Source: Rhizobium acidisoli (GTDB lineage Bacteria > Pseudomonadota > Alphaproteobacteria > Rhizobiales > Rhizobiaceae). Taken from it: a stretch of 64,000 bases of DNA. Location: the NCBI RefSeq assembly GCF_002531755.2, contig NZ_CP034998.1, positions 3,476,001-3,540,000 of the forward strand. The letters run 5' to 3'. Made by a program: the position numbers and the translations under genes. The notes under the pieces were generated by a model, which worked only from the letters and a program-made list of their open reading frames with translations, had not been told where the DNA came from and did not search any database. Shown piece by piece: positions 28,471 through 38,363 of this stretch (positions within the stretch are counted from its first letter, which is position 1; the number at the start of each line of letters is the position of its first letter).

Positions 28471-30339
28471 ATGGAACGACGACTGAGCGCTATTCTCGCT
28501 GCGGATGTCGTTGGCTATAGCCGACTGATGGGCATTGATGAGGCCGGCACGCTGCAGGCGCTGAACCGCCACCGCTGCGAACTGGTCGATATCAGGATTT
28601 CGGACTATAAGGGCCGGATCGTCAAACTCACCGGCGACGGCATCCTTGCCGAATTCCAGAGCGTGGTGAACGCGGTTGCCTGCGCCGCCGAAATCCAGCG
28701 CAGTATGGCCGCCCGCAACGAGAACGTGCCCAAGGACGAGCGCGTCGAATTCCGTATCGGCATCAATCTCGGCGATGTCGTGGTCGAGAACGGCGATATC
28801 TTCGGAGACGGCGTCAATCTTGCCGCCAGGCTTGAGCGTATCGCAGCGCCCGGCGGCATCGCCGTATCGGCCTCGGTGCGCGATCAGGTCGGCGCGCGCC
28901 TCAATCTCGGTTTCGAATTCATCGGCGAGCATATGCTGAAGAACATCCGGCAGCCGGTTCAGGTCTACACCGTCACCCTGGCGCCGCCCTCCTCGGCGAA
29001 ATTGGTCGCGCAGAACCGCAATACCTGCTTCATTGCCGTGCTGCCCTTTACCAATATGAGCGGCGATGCCGACCAGGACTATTTCTCCGACGGCATCACC
29101 GAAGACATCATCACCGATCTCTCCAAGATCTCCAGCCTGCACGTCGTGCCGCGCAATACGATTTTCACCTATAAGGGCATATCGGTGAAGGTGAAGCGGC
29201 TCGCTCAGGAACTTGGCGTGCGCTACGTGCTCGAGGGCAGTGTGCGCATCTTCGGCAATCGTGTGCGCATTTCCGGCCAGCTGATCGACACCGCCAATGG
29301 CGATCATCTCTGGGCCGAACGTTATGACCGCGACCTGACCGACATCTTCGCCATCCAGGACGAGATCACCCATGCGATCGTCGGCCAGTTGAAGGTGCGG
29401 CTGCTGCCGGAAGAGAAGAAGGCGATCGCCACTGAGCCGACCGCCAATGTCGAGGCCTATACCTATTATCTCCGGGGTCGTCAGCTCTCTCACACCTGGA
29501 CCAAATCCTATCTCCAGCTCGCAAGGCGCATGTTCTGCAAGGCGGTCGAGCTCGACCCCGACTATGCCCGCGCCTACGCCGGCATTGCCGATTGCGACGC
29601 GGCGATCCGCGATTGGGCACCTGACGACGTTCCGCTAAGGCGCATCCTCGAGATGAGCGCCCGCGCGCTTGCGCTTGATCCAGACCTTCCCGAAGCCCAC
29701 GCCTCCCACGGTCTTGCCCTGCATCAGAGCGGCTTTGATGACAGCGCAGCGGCGGCCTTCGAACGGGCCCTGTCGCTCGACCCGAACCTGTTCGAGGCGA
29801 ATTTCCATTATGCCCGCTTCTTCTTCATGCACGGCAACTTCGCTGAATCGGTTCAATATTTTACCCGCGCCGCCGCAATCCGCCCTGACGACTACGTCTC
29901 GCCGATCCATCTGATGTCCGCCTACCGCTCGCTCGGGCGTGTGTTGGATACGGAAAACTGGGCGCGTCTCGGTCTGCTGCGCGCCGAACGCGCGCTGAAC
30001 CTCAATCCGGAAAATTCCGGCCCGGCCCATCGCGGCGCGCTGGCGCTTGCGCATATGGGCGATACCAAGAGGGCACGCGACTGGGCCGCCCGCGCCATCG
30101 CTATCGATCCCGACGACATCGTCGCGCAGTACAATCTCGCCTGCGTCTATTCCGTCCTTGGTGATATCGACCAGGCGATCGACCTTCTTGAGAGGCTGCT
30201 GCCGCACAGCTCCGTCTATCATATCAAATGGTTCAACAATGATTCCGATCTCGACAACATCCGCGACGATCCCCGCTTCCGCAGGCTGCTGGCCGCCGCA
30301 ATGATGCAGCGCGAACGGATCGAAAGGACCGGGAGTTGA
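28471..30339 (+). CDS. Class III adenylate cyclase with TPR repeats
   Basis: A 622-residue soluble protein. The N-terminal cyclase homology domain (about 1-170) has metal aspartates in LAADVVGYSRLM (Asp12) and KLTGDG (Asp56), the ATP-selecting Lys52, and DGVNLAARLE with the transition-state Asn and Arg, so it should make cAMP. A middle TolB-like domain follows (about 190-320, FIAVLPFTNMSGDADQDYFSDGITEDI). The C-terminal half holds several TPR units, e.g. FCKAVELDPDYARAYAGIADC. This architecture is abundant in rhizobia. ATG 28471 is preceded by GGGAGGGG; ATG 28459 is an alternative. Its role is unknown and it is not in an obvious operon. Confidence 0.88.
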   Translation: MERRLSAILAADVVGYSRLMGIDEAGTLQALNRHRCELVDIRISDYKGRIVKLTGDGILAEFQSVVNAVACAAEIQRSMAARNENVPKDERVEFRIGINLGDVVVENGDIFGDGVNLAARLERIAAPGGIAVSASVRDQVGARLNLGFEFIGEHMLKNIRQPVQVYTVTLAPPSSAKLVAQNRNTCFIAVLPFTNMSGDADQDYFSDGITEDIITDLSKISSLHVVPRNTIFTYKGISVKVKRLAQELGVRYVLEGSVRIFGNRVRISGQLIDTANGDHLWAERYDRDLTDIFAIQDEITHAIVGQLKVRLLPEEKKAIATEPTANVEAYTYYLRGRQLSHTWTKSYLQLARRMFCKAVELDPDYARAYAGIADCDAAIRDWAPDDVPLRRILEMSARALALDPDLPEAHASHGLALHQSGFDDSAAAAFERALSLDPNLFEANFHYARFFFMHGNFAESVQYFTRAAAIRPDDYVSPIHLMSAYRSLGRVLDTENWARLGLLRAERALNLNPENSGPAHRGALALAHMGDTKRARDWAARAIAIDPDDIVAQYNLACVYSVLGDIDQAIDLLERLLPHSSVYHIKWFNNDSDLDNIRDDPRFRRLLAAAMMQRERIERTGS

Positions 30340-30428
30340 CACCGGGCTTTTCCTTCACCCAATCTTTAAAATCGCTGTGACATCGCTCCCCCACCTCTGT
30401 AATCTCCTTTGGAAAACAGGGGACATCC

Positions 30429-31106
30429 GTGCGCATCCTGCTCACCGAAGACAATATCGCGCTGGCCGACGGCCTGTCGGCGATCTTGCGCGGCACGGGC
30501 CATGCCGTCGATGTCGTCCATGACGGCGCATCCGCCAATGCGGTGATCGCCGCGGAAAATTTCGATCTGGTGATCCTCGACCTCAACCTCCCCGAGATGG
30601 ACGGGCTCGACGTGCTGCGCGCCATGCGCGCCCGGCAAAACCAGGCGGCCGTCCTTATCCTGACCGCGCGCGGCACGCCGGAGGAACGGGTGAAGGGCCT
30701 CGATCTCGGCGCCGACGATTATCTGATCAAACCCTTCGACATCGCTGAATTCGAGGCCCGCGTGCGTGTGCTTTTACGCCGTCAGGCCGGCCTGCGCTCG
30801 GCGACGGTCAGTTTTGGCGGCATCTCCTTCGATCTCAATTCCCGCGCCTTTTCGGCCGGGGCCACGCCGCTCGATATTCCCGCCCGCGAGCTTGGGCTGC
30901 TCGAAATTCTCTTCATGCGGGCCGGCAAGGTCGTCGCCAAGGAAGCGATCATCCAGTCGCTGACGGCCTTCGACGACGACATTTCTTCGAACGCCATCGA
31001 GCAATATGTCAGCCGCCTGAGGAAACGCCTCTCGCCGCATGGCCTGACGGTCAAGACCGCCCGCGGCATCGGCTATTATCTCGACAAGCTCCCCGAGGCC
31101 TCATGA
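30429..31106 (+). CDS. OmpR-family response regulator, TctD-like
   Basis: A 225-residue protein with a receiver domain (Asp51 in LVILDLNLPEMDG, Lys in DYLIKPFD) and a C-terminal winged helix DNA-binding domain (SNAIEQYVSRLRKRL, TARGIGYYL). The closest pattern is TctD, regulator of tricarboxylate transport. The start is GTG at 30429, preceded by GGGGACATCC. It overlaps the kinase gene by four bases (ATGA), so the two are coupled. With tctCBA in the same window it is a plausible, though not adjacent, regulator of that operon. Confidence 0.9.
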   Translation: MRILLTEDNIALADGLSAILRGTGHAVDVVHDGASANAVIAAENFDLVILDLNLPEMDGLDVLRAMRARQNQAAVLILTARGTPEERVKGLDLGADDYLIKPFDIAEFEARVRVLLRRQAGLRSATVSFGGISFDLNSRAFSAGATPLDIPARELGLLEILFMRAGKVVAKEAIIQSLTAFDDDISSNAIEQYVSRLRKRLSPHGLTVKTARGIGYYLDKLPEAS

Positions 31107-32485
31107 AAGCCGCCTATTCCCTCAGGCGCCGGCTGCTCTTCTGGCTGCTCGTCTCCACCGCCGTCATCGGTACGCTGGCGCTCGCCGATACCTATCGCGA
31201 GGCTGTCCAGACCTCGAACATCGTCTCCGATCGCGTGCTCGCCGGCTCGGCGCTGGCGATCGCCGAGCGCGTCGTTGTCGCCGAGGACGGCTCGCTGCAG
31301 GTCGACATCCCCTATGTCGCGCTTGAAATGCTGACCTCGGCAGCGCAGGACCGCGTCTTCTACCGCGTCGACGGTCCGCCGGGCAAATTCATCACCGGCT
31401 ACCAGTCGCTGCCGGTCCTCAATAAAACGCCGGCCAATGCTGCCGCCTTCGCCGACGACACCTTCCGCGGTGAACCGATCCGCGTCGCCACGCTCGAACG
31501 CTCTGCCTCCACAGGCATCCGCTCCGTGCCCTTCGTGGTCACGGTCGCCGAAACCACCATCGCCCGCCGGCAGTTGGCGCAAGCGATCCTCGTTCGCTCG
31601 GCCCTGCGCCTCGCCTTCATGATCGCTGGTGCCGCCGTCATCGTCTGGATCTCGGTCACCGTGGCGCTGCGCCCGCTCTACAAACTCGGCGACGCCATCG
31701 GCGAGCGCAGCCCCGATGACCTGCACCCGATCGAGCAGACCGTGCCGAGCGAAGTCGAACCGCTGGTCGATACGGTGAATAGCTTCATGGTCCGCCTGCA
31801 ATCGGCGCTCGATGCGCTGCGCCATTTCACCGGCAATGCCAGCCATCAGCTGCGCACGCCGCTGGCGATCATCCGCACCCAGCTTGCGCTTTCCGCCCGT
31901 GCCGGCTCGCTTGCCGAGGCCCAGGCGGCAGCGCTAAAGGGGGACCAGGCCGTGGCGCATGCCGAGCGCATCCTTGCCCAGCTTCTGCTGATGGCAAAGA
32001 TCGACGCCGCCACCGCCAAGGAGGCGCTGACCGCCTCCGCCATCGATCTTGCCGCCATCGCCCAGGAAATCACCGGCGAGCAGATCCCGACGGCAGCCGT
32101 CGCCGGCATCGATCTCGGCTTCGAAGGCGAGAGCCCGGCGATGATCCGCGCCGAGCCGCTGCTGATCGGCGAAATGCTGCGCAATCTTGCCGGAAATGCC
32201 ATCGCCTATGCCGGCAAGGGGGCGGAGGTCACCGTCCGCATCATCGCAGCCACGGAGACGATCCGCCTCGAAGTCGAAGACAATGGCCCCGGCATTCCGC
32301 GCAATAAACTGGAGGCAGTGCGCGGGCGTTTTTCGCGCGGCAATCAAACAGGTGCGCAAGGCACCGGCCTCGGCCTGCCGATCGTCGAGGAAATCGCCAA
32401 TCTTTTCAACGCCGACCTGACGCTGGAGCCGGGCCCGGACGGCAAGGGTCTGAAGGCGGTCGTCACCTTTGCCAAGGCGGCTTAA
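31103..32485 (+). CDS. Sensor histidine kinase, TctE-like
   Basis: A 460-residue membrane kinase. Transmembrane helix 1 lies at about 10-28, a periplasmic two-component sensor N-terminal domain (2CSK_N type) at about 30-165, helix 2 at about 168-188, then a HAMP-like linker. The dimerisation domain has His248 in FTGNASHQLRTPLAIIRTQ, and the ATP domain has the N-box (MLRNLAGNAIAYA) and G-boxes (DNGPGIP, GTGLGLPIV). It phosphorylates the overlapping TctD-like regulator. The signal is unknown; TctE in enterobacteria responds to tricarboxylates. The upstream periplasmic binding protein gene may supply the ligand. Confidence 0.9.
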   Translation: MKAAYSLRRRLLFWLLVSTAVIGTLALADTYREAVQTSNIVSDRVLAGSALAIAERVVVAEDGSLQVDIPYVALEMLTSAAQDRVFYRVDGPPGKFITGYQSLPVLNKTPANAAAFADDTFRGEPIRVATLERSASTGIRSVPFVVTVAETTIARRQLAQAILVRSALRLAFMIAGAAVIVWISVTVALRPLYKLGDAIGERSPDDLHPIEQTVPSEVEPLVDTVNSFMVRLQSALDALRHFTGNASHQLRTPLAIIRTQLALSARAGSLAEAQAAALKGDQAVAHAERILAQLLLMAKIDAATAKEALTASAIDLAAIAQEITGEQIPTAAVAGIDLGFEGESPAMIRAEPLLIGEMLRNLAGNAIAYAGKGAEVTVRIIAATETIRLEVEDNGPGIPRNKLEAVRGRFSRGNQTGAQGTGLGLPIVEEIANLFNADLTLEPGPDGKGLKAVVTFAKAA

Positions 32486-32583
32486 AAGCCTTCGGCCCTC
32501 CTTGCTTTATTTCGCTGCATTGCACACACTGATTTCGGGAACAGCAAGCCGCACGACGATGCGAGCCGGATAAAAAGAGAAAT

Positions 32584-35500
32584 ATGTCGATCAAAGCCAG
32601 TATCTATCATCTGACGCATTACACTTATGACAAGCCGGTCCGCCTCGGCCCCCAGATCATCCGGCTGAAACCTGCCTCGCATTCGAAGACAAGGGTGCTC
32701 AGCCACTCGCTGAAGGTCACGCCTTCAAACCACTTCGTCAACCTGCAGCAGGATCCCTACGGCAACTACCTCGCCCGCTACGTTTTCCCGGACCCGGTGA
32801 CGGAGTTCAAGATCGAGGTCGATCTCGTCGCCGACATGACGGTCTATAATCCCTTCGACTTCTTCGTCGAGGAGGAGGCGACCAAATGGCCGTTCGGCTA
32901 TCCTGAAACGATCCAGGAAGACCTGTCGATCTATATGACGCCGGAACCGGCCGGCCCGCGGTTGAAGGCGCTGCTGCCGACGCTCGACTGGTCGCCTGGC
33001 CAGCCGACGGTGGATATGGTCGTCGGGTTGAATGCCCGTCTGCAGCGGCAGATCGGCTATGTCATCCGCATGGAAACCGGCGTGCAGACGCCGGAGGAGA
33101 CCCTCGAAAGCGCCAAGGGCTCCTGCCGCGACACCAGCTGGCTGCTCGTCCAGATCCTTCGCCATCTCGGCCTTGCCGCCCGCTTCGTCTCCGGCTACCT
33201 CATCCAGCTGACGCCGGATCTGAAGGCGCTCGACGGCCCCTCCGGCACCGAAGTCGATTTCACCGACCTGCATGCCTGGGCCGAGGTCTATCTGCCCGGC
33301 GCCGGCTGGGTCGGCCTCGACCCGACCTCCGGCCTGTTGACCGGCGAAAGCCACATCCCGCTGGCCGCCACCCCGCATTACCGCAACGCCGCCCCGATCT
33401 CCGGCGGTTATTTCGGCGAGGCCGAAACCGAATTCGCCTTCGACATGAAGGTGTCGCGTGTCGCCGAACATCCCCGCATCACCAAGCCCTTCTCCGATGA
33501 AAGCTGGGACGAGCTCAACGAACTCGGCGAAAAGGTCGACCGTGTCCTCGAGGCCGAGGACGTGCACCTGACAATGGGCGGCGAGCCGACCTTTGTTTCG
33601 ATCGATGATTTCCAGTCCGAGGAATGGAACACCGCCGCCGTCGGCCCGACCAAGCGCGAAAAGGCCGACAGCCTGATCCGCCGGCTGCAGGAACGCTTCG
33701 CCCCCGGCGGCTTCCTGCATTACGGCCAGGGCAAATGGTACCCGGGCGAAAGCCTGCCGCGCTGGACCTTCTCGCTCTACTGGCGCCGCGACGGCAAACC
33801 GGTCTGGCAGAACCTCGATCTGGTCGCCGCCGAAGGCAAGGATACCGGCGTCACTTCAGAGGATGCCGAGAAGCTGCTGACGGCGATCGCAAGAGAACTG
33901 GCGATCAAGCCCGACATGGTGCAGCCGGCCTATGAGGATCCGGCCGACTGGATCATCAAGGAAGGCAATCTTCCCGAAAACGTCGATCCGGCGAATTCGA
34001 AGCTGAAGGATCCGGAAGAACGCAACCGCATCGCCCGGGTCTTCGCCCGCGGCCTCACCGTCGCCACGGGTTACGTCCTCCCGGTTCAGGCATGGAACGC
34101 CAAGGCGGCCGAAAGCCGTGTCTGGATCAGCGAGAAATGGCAGAGCCGCCGCGGCCGAATCTTCCTCGTCCCGGGCGACAGCCCGATCGGCTACCGCCTG
34201 CCGCTCGGCACCCTGCCCTATATTCCCCCGGCGCGTTATCCCTATATCCACCCTGCCGATCCGACGATCCCGCGCGAACCGCTGCCCGATGTCTTCGTGC
34301 CGGCCGGTCGCGCCATGCCGGAAGCCTCTTTCCAGGCTGGCGAGAGCAATCGCAGCCGGATCGAACAGACGCTCGGTGAGATCGGCGGCGCCGTGCGCAG
34401 CGCCATGTCGGTCGAGCCGCGCGACGGTAGGCTCTGCGTCTTCATGCCGCCGGTCGAGCGCATCGAGGATTATCTCGAGCTGATCGCCGCGGCCGAAAAC
34501 GCCGCTGCCGAGCTTAAACTTCCCGTCCATATCGAGGGCTACCCGCCACCGCAGGACGAGCGTATCAACGTCATCCGCGTCGCCCCGGATCCCGGCGTCA
34601 TCGAGGTCAACATTCATCCGGCCTCGAACTGGAAGGAATGCGTCGACATCACCACGGCGGTCTATGAGGAGGCGCGGGCCACCCGGCTCGGCGCCGACAA
34701 GTTCATGATCGACGGCCGTCATACCGGCACCGGCGGCGGCAACCATGTCGTCGTCGGCAGCGCCAATCCGAACAACAGTCCCTTCCTGCGCCGTCCCGAT
34801 CTCTTGAAGAGCGTTGTCCTCCACTGGCAGCGCCACCCCTCGCTCTCCTACCTCTTCTCCGGCATGTTCATCGGCCCCACCAGCCAGGCGCCGCGCATCG
34901 ACGAGGCCCGCCATGACAGCCTCTATGAGCTGGAGATCGCCATGGCGCAGATCGCTGCCCCCGGCCGCGGTCAGCCGCCGCTGCCCTGGCTCGTCGACCG
35001 CCTGTTTCGCAACCTTTTGACCGATGTCACCGGCAACACCCACCGCGCCGAGATCTGCATCGACAAGTTGTTTTCGCCCGACGGCCCGACCGGAAGGCTC
35101 GGCCTCATCGAGTTCCGCGGCTTCGAGATGCCGCCGAACGCGCGCATGTCGCTTGCCCAGCAATTGCTGGTGCGCGCGCTGATCGCCCGCTTCTGGGTCA
35201 ACCCGGTCGACGGCAAGTTCGTCCGCTGGGGCACGACCCTGCACGACCGCTTCATGCTGCCGCATTTCGTCTGGGCCGACTTCCTCGACGTGCTGGCCGA
35301 CCTTCGCGAAAACGGCTTCGACGTCAGCCCGGAATGGTTCAAGGCCCAGCTCGAATTCCGCTTCCCCTTCTGCGGCGAAGTCGAATACGAGGGCTCGAAG
35401 CTCGAACTGCGCCAGGCGCTGGAGCCTTGGCACGTCATGGGCGAAGAGGGCGCGCCGGGCGGCACCGTCCGCTATGTCGACTCGTCCGTCGAGCGCCTTC

Positions 35501-35910
35501 AGGTGCGGCTCGAAACCAGCAATACGGCGCGTTATACCGTCACCTGCAATGGCCGCACCCTGCCGCTGACGCCGACCGGCACGGCCGGCGTGTCGGTCGC
35601 CGGCGTCCGTTACAAGGCCTGGCAGCCGGCCTCCGGCCTGCATCCTGTGCTGCCGATCAACACGCCTTTGACTTTTGACATTTATGATACATGGTCGAAG
35701 CGTTCGATCGGCGGCTGCATCTATCATGTTGCCCATCCGGGCGGCCGGACCTATGACACCTTCCCGGTCAACGGCAACGAGGCGGAAGCAAGGCGGCTCG
35801 CCCGCTTCGAGCCGTGGGGACATACGGCGGGCGGATACATCCCGCGTGCCGAGACGGGCTCGCTGGAATTCCCGCTGACGCTGGATCTGCGGCGGCCCGC
35901 TGGAATTTGA
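32584..35910 (+). CDS. Transglutaminase-like / DUF2126 amidoligase fusion protein
   Basis: An 1108-residue protein. The N-terminal bacterial transglutaminase-like cysteine peptidase domain (about 1-280) has a complete triad: Cys181 in [12 protein letters not shown], His230 in [12 protein letters not shown] and Asp246 in GLDPTSG. The remaining 800 residues are DUF2126, beginning [16 protein letters not shown], a family predicted to be a glutamine-synthetase-like COOH-NH2 ligase. First gene of a three-gene cluster with a permuted ATP-grasp protein and a second transglutaminase. No signal peptide, so cytoplasmic. A peptide or amide-bond making and breaking role is predicted; the product is unknown. 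Confidence 0.85.
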   Translation: MSIKASIYHLTHYTYDKPVRLGPQIIRLKPASHSKTRVLSHSLKVTPSNHFVNLQQDPYGNYLARYVFPDPVTEFKIEVDLVADMTVYNPFDFFVEEEATKWPFGYPETIQEDLSIYMTPEPAGPRLKALLPTLDWSPGQPTVDMVVGLNARLQRQIGYVIRMETGVQTPEETLESAKGSCRDTSWLLVQILRHLGLAARFVSGYLIQLTPDLKALDGPSGTEVDFTDLHAWAEVYLPGAGWVGLDPTSGLLTGESHIPLAATPHYRNAAPISGGYFGEAETEFAFDMKVSRVAEHPRITKPFSDESWDELNELGEKVDRVLEAEDVHLTMGGEPTFVSIDDFQSEEWNTAAVGPTKREKADSLIRRLQERFAPGGFLHYGQGKWYPGESLPRWTFSLYWRRDGKPVWQNLDLVAAEGKDTGVTSEDAEKLLTAIARELAIKPDMVQPAYEDPADWIIKEGNLPENVDPANSKLKDPEERNRIARVFARGLTVATGYVLPVQAWNAKAAESRVWISEKWQSRRGRIFLVPGDSPIGYRLPLGTLPYIPPARYPYIHPADPTIPREPLPDVFVPAGRAMPEASFQAGESNRSRIEQTLGEIGGAVRSAMSVEPRDGRLCVFMPPVERIEDYLELIAAAENAAAELKLPVHIEGYPPPQDERINVIRVAPDPGVIEVNIHPASNWKECVDITTAVYEEARATRLGADKFMIDGRHTGTGGGNHVVVGSANPNNSPFLRRPDLLKSVVLHWQRHPSLSYLFSGMFIGPTSQAPRIDEARHDSLYELEIAMAQIAAPGRGQPPLPWLVDRLFRNLLTDVTGNTHRAEICIDKLFSPDGPTGRLGLIEFRGFEMPPNARMSLAQQLLVRALIARFWVNPVDGKFVRWGTTLHDRFMLPHFVWADFLDVLADLRENGFDVSPEWFKAQLEFRFPFCGEVEYEGSKLELRQALEPWHVMGEEGAPGGTVRYVDSSVERLQVRLETSNTARYTVTCNGRTLPLTPTGTAGVSVAGVRYKAWQPASGLHPVLPINTPLTFDIYDTWSKRSIGGCIYHVAHPGGRTYDTFPVNGNEAEARRLARFEPWGHTAGGYIPRAETGSLEFPLTLDLRRPAGI

Positions 35911-35940
35911 TGCCGGCGTTGGGGGATAGCTTGGGTTTTG

Positions 35941-38358
35941 ATGGGTAAGAGGCCGGCAACAGAGCGCAGGGAAGAGACAGAGAACCGCACCGGCAAACGT
36001 GCGGCCTTCGACTATGCGCCGCTTCCCGGCACCGCCGACGAGATGGTGGACAACAAAGGCAGGGTCCGCCCGGTCTGGCAGCATTTCCTCTCGCATCTGA
36101 GCGCAATGCCGGAAAAGGATCTTGCCGAGCGTTTTGCCCGCGCCGACCGCTACCTCAGAGACGCCGGCGTCTTCTACCGTGCCTATGGCAGCAAGGGCAC
36201 CGGCGAACGCGCCTGGCCGATCTCGCATATCCCGGTGCTGATCGACGAGCGCGAATGGCAGACGCTGTCGGCCGGCCTCGTCCAGCGCGCTGACCTGCTG
36301 GAAGCGATCGTCGCCGACATCTACGGCGACAACCGGCTGGTGGAGGAAGGCGTCCTGCCGCCGGCGCTGATGGCCGCCAATCCCGAATTCCAACGCCCGC
36401 TTGCCGGCATCCGGCCGGCCTCCGGCCATTATCTGCATTTCTGCGCCTTCGAGATCGGCCGCGGACCGGATGGCAATTGGTGGGTGCTAGCCGACAGGAC
36501 GCAGGCGCCGTCGGGCGCCGGTTTCGCGCTGGAAAGCCGCGTCGCGACCACCCGGGCGTTCTCGGATATCTATGCCGAAACCCCGGTCCACCGCCTCGCC
36601 TCGTTCTTCGGCGGCTTCCGCGACGCGCTGCAGGGGATGAAACATTCCGGCGACGACCGCATCGCCGTGCTGACGCCGGGCCCGGCCAACGAGACCTATT
36701 ACGAACACGCCTACATCGCCCGCTATCTCGGCTTCATGCTGCTCGAGGGTGAGGATCTCACCGTCGTCAAGGGCCGCGTCATGGTGCGCACCGTCGCCGG
36801 CCTGAAGCCGATCGGCGTTCTCTGGCGCCGTCTCGATTCGGCCTTTGCCGACCCGCTCGAGCTGAACCAGAATTCGCATATCGGCACCCCCGGCCTCGTC
36901 GAAGCGCTGCGCGCCGAAAGCGTCACCATCGTCAATGCGCTCGGAACCGGCGTTCTCGAGACCCGGGCGCTGCTGGCTTTCATGCCGACCATCTGCCGCC
37001 GCCTGCTGGGGCAGGATCTGCAACTGCCCTCGATCGCCACCTGGTGGTGCGGCCAGGAAGACGAACGCGAGCACGTCGCCAAGAATATCGAGAAGATGGT
37101 GATCGGCCCGGCCTATTCCCGCGCCCCCTTCTTCGACGACGACGGCGAATCCGTGCTCGGCTCGTCGCTGCGGGCGACCGCCAAGGATTCCATCACCGAC
37201 TGGCTGAGTTCGGACGGCCCGAAACTGGTGGGACAGGAGGTCGTCACGCTGTCGACGACGCCCGCCTGGGTCGACGGCAAGCTGGTGCCGCGGCCGATGT
37301 CGCTGCGCGTCTTCGCCGCCCGCACGGCGAACGGCTGGCAGATCATGCCCGGCGGTTTTGCCCGCATCGGCTCCGGCGCCGATGTCGCCGCGATCGCCAT
37401 GCAGTCGGGCGGAGCGGCCGCCGATGTCTGGATCGTCAGCGACAAGCCGGTCGAGCGCCACACTCTGCTGCCGGCCGAAGGCAGCTTTACCCGCAACATG
37501 CCGGGCAGCCTGCCGAGCCGGGCGGCCGACAATCTGTTCTGGCTCGGCCGCTACATCGAGCGCGCCGAAGGGGCGCTGCGCATCCTGCGCGCCTGGCATG
37601 CGCGTTACGCCGAAGCCGCCGATCCGAGCCAGCCGCTGCTCGCCGACGTCTCCGCCTATCTCTCAGCCGTCGATATCGACACCGCCGAACCCGTGCCGGA
37701 AACGCTGCTGCGCAACATCGACAGCGCCGTTTATTCGGCGAGCAATATTCGCGACCGTTTTTCGCCGGATGGCTGGCTGGCGCTCAACGATCTCGCCAAG
37801 ACCGCCCGCCGCTTCCATGTCACCGTCGCCGCCGGCGACGACGCCAGCCACGCGATGACGATCCTGCTGCGCAAGCTTGCCGGCTTTGCCGGCCTCGTGC
37901 ACGAGAACATGTACCGCTTTATGGGCTGGCGCTTCCTCTCACTCGGCCGCTATATCGAGCGCGGCCTGCACATGACGCGGCTGCTCGGCCATATGTCCGG
38001 CCCGGAAGCGCCCGACGGCGCGCTCGACATGCTGCTCGAAATCGGCGACAGCGTCATGACCCACCGCCGCCGCTACAACGTCAATACGGCGCGGCTGACC
38101 GTCACCGACCTGCTGGCGCTCGATCCCCTCAACCCCCGCTCGGTCCTCTTCCAGGTTAACGAGATCCATCACGAGGTCGAGCAACTGCCGAACGCCCTGA
38201 TCAACGGACAGATGTCGCCCTTCTACCGCGAGGCGATGCGGCTCCACTCGGGCCTGGCGGTGATGACGCCGGAGGGCATGGGGGCCGAGGTCTATCAGCG
38301 CCTCGAACGCGAATTGGAGCAGCTTTCCGATCTGCTCGCCCAGACCTATCTCGGGTGA
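35941..38358 (+). CDS. Circularly permuted ATP-grasp / alpha-E fusion protein
   Basis: An 805-residue cytoplasmic protein. Residues of about 60-470 form the circularly permuted ATP-grasp ligase (DUF404/DUF407 type): IYGDNRLVEEGVLPP, HFCAFEIGRGPDGNWWVLADRTQAPSGAGFALE, and NALGTGVLETRALLAFMP. From about 505 the all-helical alpha-E domain (DUF403) starts with SLPSRAADNLFWLGRYIERAEGALR and has a second HxxRYxER-type segment (GWRFLSLGRYIERGLHMTRLL). These are separate genes in many genomes and are fused here. ATG 35941 follows a TTG codon; the first 40 residues are poorly conserved. Likely forms amide bonds with ATP. Confidence 0.88.
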   Translation: MGKRPATERREETENRTGKRAAFDYAPLPGTADEMVDNKGRVRPVWQHFLSHLSAMPEKDLAERFARADRYLRDAGVFYRAYGSKGTGERAWPISHIPVLIDEREWQTLSAGLVQRADLLEAIVADIYGDNRLVEEGVLPPALMAANPEFQRPLAGIRPASGHYLHFCAFEIGRGPDGNWWVLADRTQAPSGAGFALESRVATTRAFSDIYAETPVHRLASFFGGFRDALQGMKHSGDDRIAVLTPGPANETYYEHAYIARYLGFMLLEGEDLTVVKGRVMVRTVAGLKPIGVLWRRLDSAFADPLELNQNSHIGTPGLVEALRAESVTIVNALGTGVLETRALLAFMPTICRRLLGQDLQLPSIATWWCGQEDEREHVAKNIEKMVIGPAYSRAPFFDDDGESVLGSSLRATAKDSITDWLSSDGPKLVGQEVVTLSTTPAWVDGKLVPRPMSLRVFAARTANGWQIMPGGFARIGSGADVAAIAMQSGGAAADVWIVSDKPVERHTLLPAEGSFTRNMPGSLPSRAADNLFWLGRYIERAEGALRILRAWHARYAEAADPSQPLLADVSAYLSAVDIDTAEPVPETLLRNIDSAVYSASNIRDRFSPDGWLALNDLAKTARRFHVTVAAGDDASHAMTILLRKLAGFAGLVHENMYRFMGWRFLSLGRYIERGLHMTRLLGHMSGPEAPDGALDMLLEIGDSVMTHRRRYNVNTARLTVTDLLALDPLNPRSVLFQVNEIHHEVEQLPNALINGQMSPFYREAMRLHSGLAVMTPEGMGAEVYQRLERELEQLSDLLAQTYLG

Positions 38359-38363
38359 CGGCG

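Noticed and set aside
33856..36438. Open frame of 860 codons antisense to the transglutaminase and ATP-grasp genes
   Set aside because: Shadow of two strongly supported genes; its composition is typical of antisense GC-rich frames.
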